Shown piece by piece: positions 4,835 through 10,371 of a DNA stretch of 10,371 nucleotides; position 1 is the stretch's first letter, and the number at the start of each line of letters is the position of its first letter. A program made the position numbers and the translations under genes. Below the pieces are notes generated by a model. It saw only the letters and a list, made by a program, of their open reading frames with translations. It searched no databases and had not been told where the DNA came from. Source of the stretch: Sulfurovum sp. Its GTDB lineage: Bacteria > Campylobacterota > Campylobacteria > Campylobacterales > Sulfurovaceae. The stretch lies in the NCBI GenBank assembly GCA_015493425.1, contig WGDG01000182.1:1-10371 (forward strand). Reading direction: 5' to 3'.

Positions 4835-5830
4835 TTACTTCTCTTTCTTTTTACCTTTATGCATTTTGGTTAAAAGCCCATCAAAATAAGATTTGATTTT
4901 GTCATAATCTTTTTCAATAATATTACCTTCACCCGCTTTTTTCTTCAATACTTTGATCTCTTCGCTGAGTGCTTTATACTCTTTGTCATATTTGGAGAGA
5001 TATCCTTCATATTGGGCAAGATCGAGTTGATTTTGTGCAATATCAAGTAGCTTTTGTGCTTCTTTTCCTTTGTTTTTGGGTAGTTTTGATGCATCGAGAA
5101 TAGCGCTCTGTGCTACGAGTACAGGGATAGGTACTACAACTTCAACCGTTACGATGGTGTCGAGTGCAGCAGCGAGTGTTTGTAGTGCAACTTCCGGTTT
5201 CTTGCCTTTTTTAAGCTCTTCATAGGCTTTTTTGGTTGCTGCAGGGTAGAGATCCATAGGTATCGCCGTAGTAGAGACGGTGATCTGGTTTTTCAGCAGG
5301 CTGAGCAGATCGATGGTTTCCTGAGGATGATTTTCCTGAAGCAGTTTGAGTGCTGTTTTTTTGATTTTTTTCGCATCGTCAAGTGTAATGGTATGCTCAA
5401 CAAGACTAATATCTTCGTCTACAGGGATCAGTTTGAGAGCCGGCTCTTTTTTGATGGCTTTTTCAAAGAATTCGCTTGCAATCTTCAAGTGCTTCTCTGC
5501 TGCCTTTGTCTCTTTTTTCTCAAGGTTGGCAATGGCTTTGAGCGTTTCGACAAGTCCGGCTGTCACCTCTTTAGAAGCTTCATTTGGTTTGTGAACAAGT
5601 TTTTTCATCTCCTTGCTCAGCATGGCATGTTTTTTCAACAGGCCTACGGATTTTAAATATTCAAGCTGCTGTTTTGTCAGATGATCCGGTGCTTCTCCAA
5701 ATGCCCAGAAGTGATGTATAGGCACATCAGCATGTTCGATAGCTTTGAGTTCCTTGTTTGAAGTTGCATAGAGTGAAGTACCTCCAATAAGCAGTGCTGC
5801 TGCGGCTGAGAGTAGAATGTTCTTTCTCAT
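4835..5830 (-). CDS. YfdX-family exported protein, copy 2 (YfdX2)
   Basis: A 331-aa periplasmic YfdX-family protein, paralogue of YfdX1. Residues 1-22 form the signal peptide (MRKNILLSAAAALLIGGTSL, cleavage near YATS). The core spans about 86-300, with LIPVDE (134-139), AIPMDLYPAATKKAYEELKKG (189-209), PIPVLVAQSAILDASKL (234-250), KLLDIAQNQL (260-269) and GYLS (276-279). Compared with YfdX1, the same blocks lie about 41 residues further in: there is an extra N-terminal stretch (about 30-75) with VPIHHFWAFGEAPDHL, rich in His and aromatics. The lysine-rich C-terminal tail of YfdX1 is missing. ATG at 5830 follows AAAGGAT. The gene is convergent with the 119-residue gene and has its own promoter region with a large dyad. 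Two diverged YfdX copies may form a hetero-oligomer; that is inference. Confidence 0.87.
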   Translation of the reverse strand: MRKNILLSAAAALLIGGTSLYATSNKELKAIEHADVPIHHFWAFGEAPDHLTKQQLEYLKSVGLLKKHAMLSKEMKKLVHKPNEASKEVTAGLVETLKAIANLEKKETKAAEKHLKIASEFFEKAIKKEPALKLIPVDEDISLVEHTITLDDAKKIKKTALKLLQENHPQETIDLLSLLKNQITVSTTAIPMDLYPAATKKAYEELKKGKKPEVALQTLAAALDTIVTVEVVVPIPVLVAQSAILDASKLPKNKGKEAQKLLDIAQNQLDLAQYEGYLSKYDKEYKALSEEIKVLKKKAGEGNIIEKDYDKIKSYFDGLLTKMHKGKKKEK

Positions 5831-5865
5831 TTTAGATCCTTTATACTATTTTTATTTACAAAACA

Positions 5866-5871
5866 AGTATA
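5866..5871 (-). promoter_or_regulatory. Putative -10 box for yfdX2
   Basis: On the minus strand, TATACT within CGTTATACTTG predicts a start near 5859 and a 29-base leader, equal to the leaders predicted for yfdX1 and the 4419 gene. No good -35 is present. Confidence 0.45.
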
Positions 5872-5889
5872 ACGGTGGAAGGTAAACCA

Positions 5890-5913
5890 CATCTGTAAGC
5901 TGGCTAACAGATG
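5890..5913. promoter_or_regulatory. Perfect 7-bp inverted repeat upstream of yfdX2
   Basis: CATCTGT (5890-5896) and ACAGATG (5907-5913) are exact reverse complements with a 10-base gap. Inside the gap, AGC/GCT adds three more possible pairs. The centre lies about 42.5 bases upstream of the predicted start of yfdX2. It also lies just past the stop of the VIT gene, but no T-run follows it on either strand, so an operator is likelier than a terminator. Confidence 0.45.
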
Positions 5914-5926
5914 GCAAAAAAGAGGG

Positions 5927-6787
5927 TCAGATTTCGACCCCGAAGTAGTGCTTGACGACATATCCGATGGCAAAGGAGATGAGCGCAACACCAAAGGTGA
6001 TAACAAACATTTGTGTAGTTCTCCGGAAGAAAGACTGGTCTTTGGCTACGGAGATATAGAAGTTGTAGAGTACGATCGAAACGAACGCCGCGGCAAACAT
6101 ACTGACAAGTGCGACTTTAATGGAGTCGATGAGGAAAAATGGCAGTACCAGAAAGAGGGTGGTAAGAATGTACGATACACCTGTGTAGGCGGCGTAGACA
6201 CCTGCACTGATGCCCTCGACCGGACTCTCTTTGGCTTCAAGGTAGGAGGAGCCTGCCATGGAAAGGGAGGCTGCGATACCCATGATGGCACCGGTAACGC
6301 CGACGACCATACTCTTGTCGAATGCCAGGGCGATACCGCTCAGCGTTCCCGTAAGCTCCACAAGCGCATCGTTCATTCCCAGCACGATCGCTCCGGCATA
6401 GAGCAGCTTTTTGTCGTGCAGCATGTCGATGAGCTCCTCTTCGTGCTTCATCTCCTGCGCATAAATTTCCCTTGCCCGCGGATAGCTCTCAAAGAGCGAT
6501 TTATAGAAGGCTTCGGCATCCTCTTCACGCTTTTCGGCAAGCTTCAGGGCGAACGAAGTGCCAAAGAGTGTCGCAAGCAGGATATACCAGCCCACAAGAA
6601 AACGGTTGGGCGCAAGCGACTTGCCGGTAATGTCTCTCCAGAATTCGTAATGCTCTTTTTCTTCCGCTGCTATCTCTTCGAAGACTTTTCTGTTGTACTC
6701 CTCTTTCTGGCGACGGGCCATTGCAGTGTAGAGGGCGTAGTCGTTGATTTCGTTCTGCTGCTGCTTCAGTGCTTTTTGCATCTGCAT
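5927..6787 (-). CDS. Ferritin-like/VIT1 family metal transporter (MbfA-like)
   Basis: A 286-aa protein joining an N-terminal ferritin-like domain to a C-terminal VIT1/CCC1 membrane domain, the layout of MbfA, an iron exporter of Bradyrhizobium. Such proteins are thought to bind ferrous iron (or Mn) in the cytoplasmic di-iron domain and move it across the inner membrane. Candidate di-iron ligands are Glu13 and two ExxH motifs, E43-K-E-H46 and E112-M-K-H115. A hydrophobic stretch at 62-80 interrupts the domain and may touch the membrane. The VIT part starts near 128 with GMNDALVELTGTLSG (137-151), the family metal-path motif, followed by about four more helices to 281. ATG at 6787 follows AAAGGAAC. 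It sits 10 bases after the DUF202 gene and is co-transcribed with it. Metal specificity and direction are inferred from the family. Confidence 0.87.
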   Translation of the reverse strand: MQMQKALKQQQNEINDYALYTAMARRQKEEYNRKVFEEIAAEEKEHYEFWRDITGKSLAPNRFLVGWYILLATLFGTSFALKLAEKREEDAEAFYKSLFESYPRAREIYAQEMKHEEELIDMLHDKKLLYAGAIVLGMNDALVELTGTLSGIALAFDKSMVVGVTGAIMGIAASLSMAGSSYLEAKESPVEGISAGVYAAYTGVSYILTTLFLVLPFFLIDSIKVALVSMFAAAFVSIVLYNFYISVAKDQSFFRRTTQMFVITFGVALISFAIGYVVKHYFGVEI

Positions 6788-6797
6788 AACTGTTCCT

Positions 6798-7193
6798 TTA
6801 AATCATGATCATACTTGCAAGCAAAATGGCACCGATAAGTGCAATAAAAACAGCAAGTATAAGATAGATATTTTTGTCCGTATCGAGACGCCCCTCTTCA
6901 AGATGGCGTACCCAGCGGGTGTAGTAACGGTAGGTATAGAGTGCAAGGATGATGCCTGCGGCGACAATAGCGATGCCGAGATAGTTGTAGAAAGCTGCAT
7001 GCATTACCTGTCCGGGGAGTTCGGTACTCTCTTTTCCCTTAAGCTCCGTGGCGATAAGATCAAGAAAGAGTTCGAACTTTTCGACCACGAAGCCAAGAAC
7101 AATGAGGGAAATAGCCGTACCTATGAGTGCTGTTGTGGCACGTTCAACCGCCATCAGGTCTTTGGGGTCGATGGTCTGTTTTTTCTTTTTCAT
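6798..7193 (-). CDS. DUF202 (YidH-like) membrane protein
   Basis: A 131-aa inner-membrane protein. The block DPKDLMAVERATTALIGTA (9-27), continuing to LGF at 33-35, is the DUF202 signature (D-x-R-x-x-x-A-x-E-R-T-x-L-A-x-x-R-T type), although the usual second Arg is replaced here. Three helices fit the family: 21-38, 70-88 and 108-130. DUF202 resembles Vtc1 of the yeast polyphosphate polymerase complex; the bacterial role is unknown. There is no Shine-Dalgarno before the ATG at 7193, and a near-consensus promoter predicts transcription to begin at that very base. It is followed after 10 bases by the ferritin-like/VIT gene. The pairing suggests an accessory part in metal transport, which is inference. 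Confidence 0.8.
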   Translation of the reverse strand: MKKKKQTIDPKDLMAVERATTALIGTAISLIVLGFVVEKFELFLDLIATELKGKESTELPGQVMHAAFYNYLGIAIVAAGIILALYTYRYYTRWVRHLEEGRLDTDKNIYLILAVFIALIGAILLASMIMI

Positions 7194-7199
7194 GCAGCC

Positions 7200-7228
7200 A
7201 TTATATCAAGTATTCGATACGGTATCAA
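7200..7228 (-). promoter_or_regulatory. Near-consensus sigma-70 promoter for the DUF202-VIT operon
   Basis: On the minus strand, TTGATA (7228-7223) is followed after 17 bases by TATAAT (7205-7200): five of six and six of six matches at ideal spacing. The predicted start (7193) is the A of the DUF202 ATG, implying a leaderless message. The -35 overlaps the stop codon of the 56-residue protein. A small dyad, GATAC-N-GTATC (7216-7226), overlaps the -35 and could be an operator. Confidence 0.65.
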
Positions 7229-7395
7229 AACTCTTCGCATTTTTGGTGGTCAACCTCTTTCCCGAAACGCTCTTCGAGCATTTCAAGGCGTTCCATTTTG
7301 GCATGGTGTTTCATGTTTATCAGTACGAAACGGTAGGCGACATAGATCAGTACCGGCCACGAAGCGTACCAAAAAATTGCATCTGTATAGTCCAT
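7225..7395 (-). CDS. Small single-pass membrane protein ending the cyd operon (56 aa)
   Basis: I place the start at ATG 7395 because AAGGAGAGA lies just upstream; a longer in-frame version from 7437 would lie inside cydB without such a site. The product has one membrane helix (about 7-28, with the aromatic start FWYASWPVLIYVAY), then a highly charged cytoplasmic tail (KHHAKMERLEMLEERFGKEVDHQKCEEF). It begins 10 bases after the cydB stop, so it belongs to the cyd operon. Short one-helix proteins at the end of cyd operons (CydX, and CydH elsewhere) are bound subunits of bd oxidases. This one is longer than CydX and I cannot match it to a named family. Its translation start region repeats that of cydA over 14 bases. 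A role as oxidase subunit or assembly factor is inferred from place, size and topology. Confidence 0.7.
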   Translation of the reverse strand: MDYTDAIFWYASWPVLIYVAYRFVLINMKHHAKMERLEMLEERFGKEVDHQKCEEF

Positions 7396-7405
7396 TGTTC
7401 TCTCC

Positions 7406-8536
7406 TTAATAGTGATGCGGATCGTTTTCGACTTCATCCGCTGTGATTTTTTCTCTGTTCATCGCGCGCCATACAAGGATGATGTACCCAAGTACGAAAG
7501 GCACCAGGATCGATACATAACTCATTGCAATGAGCGTATAGCGGCTGCTGGCACTGTTTTCGATGGTCAGAGAGCTCTGCATATCCGAAAGTGACGGATA
7601 GTATGCCGTGTGATTGTACCCCAGTATCAGCATCAGTGATGTGACTGTCAGTACAATGCCCACACCCGCAGGCCAGATACCCTTGTCACTCTGTGTGTAG
7701 GCACCCATATAGAGTCCTGCAAGCAGCGACAGAACACCTGCTGCAAACATGCCTGCCACTGCCGGCATCGCTTCGAAATTGTGCAGAAATTTCATAGGTT
7801 CGACGGAGACAACCATGGTTTTTGGGTCGTATGTGTATCCGTTCATCGTCAAAATGCTGCCTGCGACATAGAGAAAGAGGATCAGGAAGATCCAGCTCTC
7901 ATACTTGAGTACAGTACGTGCCCTGCTGAGAATGGATGCGTCATCGACGGCGTTGATGAAGTAGAGTGCCGCACTCAGACGCGCCAGGAAGAAGAGCATG
8001 AAACCGAAGGCAACATTGAAGAAACTCAGTACCGCTTCAAGTCCGTAGGTTTTGGTCGTCCAATGGGAGAGGTGCATCTCGTTGATGATGAAGTGTCCGC
8101 CTGTAAAGAGCGTTCCCAGCGCTGTACCGATGAGAATGATGCCGAGGCTTCCGTTGATGAACAAAAAGACTTCATAGGTCTTTTCACCGAAAACATTTCC
8201 CGGCTTCTTGCGGTATTCGTAGGCAACCGCCTGGATGATGAAACAAAACAGAATCGCCATCCATACATAGTAGGCACCGCCGAAACTGGTAGCGTAAAAG
8301 AGCGGGAATGAAGCAAAGAGTGCCCCGCCGAACATCACCAGTGAGGTGAAGGTCAGCTCCCACTTTCTGCCCAGTGTATTGACGATAATATCACGCTGGG
8401 TTTCTGTTTTGGCAAGTGTCCAAAGCAGACTCTGCCCGCCCTGAACAAAGGTCATAAAGACAAAGAGAGCTGCAAGCAGGGCGGTAAGGAACCACCAGTA
8501 CTCCTGTAGCTGCAAGGTTGTAAGTGCATTAAACAT
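7406..8536 (-). CDS. cydB: Cytochrome bd quinol oxidase subunit II
   Basis: Subunit II (376 aa) of the bd-type quinol oxidase, the partner needed to stabilise the haem-bearing CydA. I choose ATG 8536, with AAAGGAGG just upstream, over the ATG at 8557, which adds seven residues inside cydA without a site. It has about eight to nine membrane helices. The block RKWELTFTSLVMFGGALFAS (57-76) with PLFYATSFGG following corresponds to the E. coli region that contains WDGNEVW and GGALFAA. The DGNEVW part is absent, a variant I associate with Bacteroidetes and Campylobacterota. The start overlaps the end of cydA by 8 bases (ATGTTTAA), so translation is coupled. It ends in ENDPHHY in the cytoplasm or at the membrane face. 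Confidence 0.93.
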   Translation of the reverse strand: MFNALTTLQLQEYWWFLTALLAALFVFMTFVQGGQSLLWTLAKTETQRDIIVNTLGRKWELTFTSLVMFGGALFASFPLFYATSFGGAYYVWMAILFCFIIQAVAYEYRKKPGNVFGEKTYEVFLFINGSLGIILIGTALGTLFTGGHFIINEMHLSHWTTKTYGLEAVLSFFNVAFGFMLFFLARLSAALYFINAVDDASILSRARTVLKYESWIFLILFLYVAGSILTMNGYTYDPKTMVVSVEPMKFLHNFEAMPAVAGMFAAGVLSLLAGLYMGAYTQSDKGIWPAGVGIVLTVTSLMLILGYNHTAYYPSLSDMQSSLTIENSASSRYTLIAMSYVSILVPFVLGYIILVWRAMNREKITADEVENDPHHY

Positions 8537-10070
8537 GATCTGCCTCCTTTGGACCAATGTTGATCTGGGTTGCCATGATCTTTACTTCTGCGATCAGCAG
8601 TGCGGTAAAGAGGATGGCGAACATCCAGAAGGTAAGCATGACCGAGCCCGAAGCGATGTTCGAGGTGGCCATGCCCACGGGCAGCATATCCTGAATGGCC
8701 CAGGGTTGTCTGCCGACTTCTGCGGTGATCCAGCCCGCCTCCTGTGCGATGTAGCCCATGGGTAGGCTCCATACGCCCGCCCAGAGTACCCAGCGGTGTG
8801 CATGCAGTTCGTTAGTCATGGTCAAGTAGAGAATGATGATAAAGAGCAGGATAAACCATGTACCGAAGCCGACCATCGTATGAAAGGCATAGAAGGTAAG
8901 CGGTACGTTGGGTACCGTCTGTTCGGGTGAATCAAGGTAACCGTAGCCTAAGTATTTGCTGTTGGCTTCAAACACGTTTAGAGCCGCTTTTGCCTCCTGG
9001 GCATTTCCGGCTTTTTTCGCCTCTTTGTAGGCTTTGAGGGCATCAACGGCTTTTTTACCCTGCTGCATCTTCTCAGCCGCACTCATAATGTGGTGTGCTT
9101 TGTTTCCGTAAACAATGTCTTCTATACCGGGAACATAGGCATCGAAACTGTGGTAACTGAGCAGTGAAAGCCCTCCGGGAATGGCGAATTTGACAAGGAA
9201 AGGATCTTTGTTGTCCTTCAGCGTCTTGGAGGGATCGAGAAGACCAAACGCTACGATCTCTGCACCTTTTTTCCCTTTGTAGAGCCCCTCCATCGATGCC
9301 AGTTTCATCGGCTGGTTGATGGCAACCTGTCTGGCCGCATCATCACCTGTGGTAAGGTTGAAGAGTGACACCATCAGACCAAAGCTTGCTGCAACCATAA
9401 TAGAGCGTTTGGCAAACTGAATGTCACGCTTTTTGAGGAGATACCAGCTGCTGATGGCGATGACAAAGAGGGAGGCAAGCACATAGCCGCTGCTGATGGT
9501 ATGCAGAAATTTGGTGTAGGCATTGGGGTTGAAAACGACCGCCCAGAAGTCGGTCATTTCGTTACGTGCGGTGTCAGGGTTGAAGTGCATCCCCACAGGG
9601 TGCTGCATCCATCCGTTGGCAATGAGAATCCAGAGCGCCGAAAGGTTCGAGCCGATGGCCACAAGCCATGTCGAGAGCAGGTGTGTTCGTTTGGAAACCT
9701 TGTCCCACCCGAAGAACATGACGGCAAAAAAGGTCGACTCCATAAAGAATGCCATCAGTCCCTCGATGGCAAGAGGCGCTCCGAAAATATCTCCGACGAT
9801 CCACGAGTAGTTCGACCAGTTGGTTCCAAATTCGAACTCCATAATGATACCAGTTGCAAGCCCGATGGCGAAGTTGATCGCCAGCAGGCCCATCCAGAAT
9901 TTGGTGGTCTTTTTCCACCATGCGTTGCCGGTTTTGACGTAGATCGTCTCCATAATGGCGACAATAAAGGTCAGCCCCAGTGTCAGCGGGACGAAAATCC
10001 AGTGATAGAGCGCGGTCAGCGCAAACTGCGCACGCGACCAGTCTATCAGTGAAGGGTCAATGTGATGCAT
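8529..10070 (-). CDS. cydA: Cytochrome bd quinol oxidase subunit I
   Basis: A 513-aa haem-bearing subunit that oxidises quinol at the periplasmic side and reduces O2 to water, in the inner membrane. Ligand positions read from the sequence: His23 in LYHWIFVPLTLG (haem b595 type), His190 in FLHTISSGY and Met399 in FHTMVGFG (haem b558), and Glu451 in AEVGRQPW. Glu103 and Glu111 (IEGLMAFFMESTF) match the proton-path glutamates. The quinol loop is present: Lys256 and Glu261 in PMKLASMEGLY match E. coli K252 and E257. Residues about 325-378 (KKAVDALKAYKEAKKAGNAQ to KYLGYGYL) make this a long Q-loop enzyme. His397 stands where E. coli has Arg391. AGGAGAGA precedes the ATG; the start overlaps the DUF4492 gene by 14 bases. 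Confidence 0.96.
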   Translation of the reverse strand: MHHIDPSLIDWSRAQFALTALYHWIFVPLTLGLTFIVAIMETIYVKTGNAWWKKTTKFWMGLLAINFAIGLATGIIMEFEFGTNWSNYSWIVGDIFGAPLAIEGLMAFFMESTFFAVMFFGWDKVSKRTHLLSTWLVAIGSNLSALWILIANGWMQHPVGMHFNPDTARNEMTDFWAVVFNPNAYTKFLHTISSGYVLASLFVIAISSWYLLKKRDIQFAKRSIMVAASFGLMVSLFNLTTGDDAARQVAINQPMKLASMEGLYKGKKGAEIVAFGLLDPSKTLKDNKDPFLVKFAIPGGLSLLSYHSFDAYVPGIEDIVYGNKAHHIMSAAEKMQQGKKAVDALKAYKEAKKAGNAQEAKAALNVFEANSKYLGYGYLDSPEQTVPNVPLTFYAFHTMVGFGTWFILLFIIILYLTMTNELHAHRWVLWAGVWSLPMGYIAQEAGWITAEVGRQPWAIQDMLPVGMATSNIASGSVMLTFWMFAILFTALLIAEVKIMATQINIGPKEADHV

Positions 10071-10287
10071 TGTTCTCTCCTGTTAAGTGATCTAACACAT
10101 AATTGCTTCTTGCTGTGTCAGTGTGAAATTTCTCCTGAAGTATGTCAGGGAAAAAAAGCCATTTGACAATAACGAACAGAATGAAAACCTTGATGATCAT
10201 AATAGCCCACAGTTTCTTTCCTATACGCATCTGCGTAAACCCGTCATAGTAGAGGTGGAAGATCCAGTGCAAGCTTTTTTTGATCAT
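10057..10287 (-). CDS. DUF4492 family protein, cyd operon leader gene
   Basis: A 76-aa single-pass membrane protein of the DUF4492 family, found directly upstream of cydA in Campylobacterota and Bacteroidetes. It carries the family pattern: YYDGF (13-17), then MRIGKKLWAIMIIKVFILF (20-38) and WLFFPDIL (43-50). The helix is about 28-46 with an N-terminal basic face. Its function is unknown; position suggests a role in assembly or stability of the oxidase. The ribosome site is weak (AAGAG before ACACCTAATG). The stop TGA lies inside cydA, 14 bases past the cydA start, so ribosomes leaving this gene could re-start on cydA. The tail after residue 52 is polar (TDTARSNYVLDHLTGENNASH). Confidence 0.88.
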   Translation of the reverse strand: MIKKSLHWIFHLYYDGFTQMRIGKKLWAIMIIKVFILFVIVKWLFFPDILQEKFHTDTARSNYVLDHLTGENNASH

Positions 10288-10313
10288 TAGGTGTTTCTCT
10301 TTTGAAAAGGTTT

Positions 10314-10342
10314 ATTATGTTTTACGCCAATTTTTGTGATAA
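10314..10342 (-). promoter_or_regulatory. Putative promoter of the cyd operon
   Basis: On the minus strand, TTATCA (10342-10337) and CATAAT (10319-10314) are separated by 17 bases and predict a start near 10307, with a leader of about 20 bases. I found no FNR-type dyad in the 84 bases available upstream of the DUF4492 start. More control sequence may lie beyond the window. Confidence 0.4.
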
Positions 10343-10371
10343 AACTGGAGTAATGACGTTCAAACTATACT

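Noticed and set aside
5890..5913. Intrinsic terminator of the VIT gene
   Set aside because: The stem is good, but on the minus strand the T-run precedes rather than follows it. I treat it as an operator candidate for yfdX2.
5948..6808. Long plus-strand ORF (286 codons) opposite the VIT gene
   Set aside because: It exactly mirrors the VIT gene, is rich in C, H and D/G runs typical of antisense frames, and has no family resemblance. It is a shadow of the real gene.
7781..8311. Plus-strand ORF of 176 codons opposite cydB
   Set aside because: Shadow frame of cydB, heavily E/D/C-biased with no recognisable domain.
9501..10052. Plus-strand ORF of 183 codons opposite cydA
   Set aside because: Antisense shadow of cydA with low-complexity, unprotein-like composition.
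10190..10203. TTGAT-GATC-ATAAT, FNR-like, in the DUF4492 gene
   Set aside because: The right half-site is wrong at key positions and it lies inside coding sequence downstream of the start.
1..10371. Insertion sequences, CRISPR arrays, tRNA or rRNA genes, attachment sites
   Set aside because: No transposase, no spaced direct repeats, no tRNA-like cloverleaf and no rRNA sequence were seen. Gene style and spacing look uniform, with no sign of recent insertion.

Overview
This window looks like chromosomal DNA from a Campylobacterota (Epsilonproteobacteria) bacterium, perhaps a Sulfurovum-like sulfur oxidiser. The grounds are the DUF4492-cydA-cydB gene order, a CydB variant shared with Bacteroidetes, the lysine-rich periplasmic proteins and the style of a truncated ThiL end. 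The genus is a guess. I see no insertion sequence, tRNA, rRNA or CRISPR array. Genes are packed tightly and no gene-free stretch exceeds about 215 bases.

Layout. 1-173 (+): 3' end of a probable thiL. 174-782 (-): an unrecognised exported protein whose stop codon abuts that of thiL. 998-2798 (+): a tight run of an exported YfdX-family protein, an HdeD-family membrane protein and a two-helix membrane protein, followed by 2829-3473 (MarC family, TTG start). 3583-4316 (+): DUF190 and the fluoride channel CrcB, overlapping by one base. 4419-4778 (+): a small lysine/glutamate-rich exported protein behind a near-ideal FNR-type promoter. 4835-5830 (-): a second YfdX protein, convergent with it. 5927-7193 (-): a DUF202 membrane protein and a ferritin-like/VIT1 membrane protein, probably an iron or manganese handling pair. 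7225-10287 (-): a cytochrome bd quinol oxidase operon, DUF4492-cydA-cydB plus an undescribed 56-residue single-pass protein.

How the genes fit together. The bd oxidase takes electrons from quinol to O2 at low oxygen. The DUF202/VIT pair just downstream may handle metal in the same envelope. The left half is an envelope-stress set. YfdX and HdeD are acid-response proteins in E. coli (EvgA regulon and acid fitness island), and two yfdX genes plus hdeD also occur together in the transmissible locus of stress tolerance (tLST) of Proteobacteria. Here the set lacks the chaperones and proteases of that locus and has MarC, CrcB and a lysine-rich periplasmic protein instead.

Most interesting signals. 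(1) The promoters of the three exported proteins (yfdX1, the 119-residue protein, yfdX2) share one architecture: a predicted 29-base leader and an inverted repeat centred about 42 bases upstream of the predicted start. In the 119-residue gene that repeat is a perfect TTGAT-N4-ATCAA at exactly -41.5. (2) The C-terminal tail of YfdX1 resembles the 119-residue protein. (3) The cyd operon ends in a candidate new small oxidase subunit whose translation start region repeats that of cydA. (4) The DUF202/VIT pair has a near-consensus promoter predicted to give a leaderless mRNA. All functional and regulatory statements are read from sequence and memory of the families; no search or structure prediction was run.
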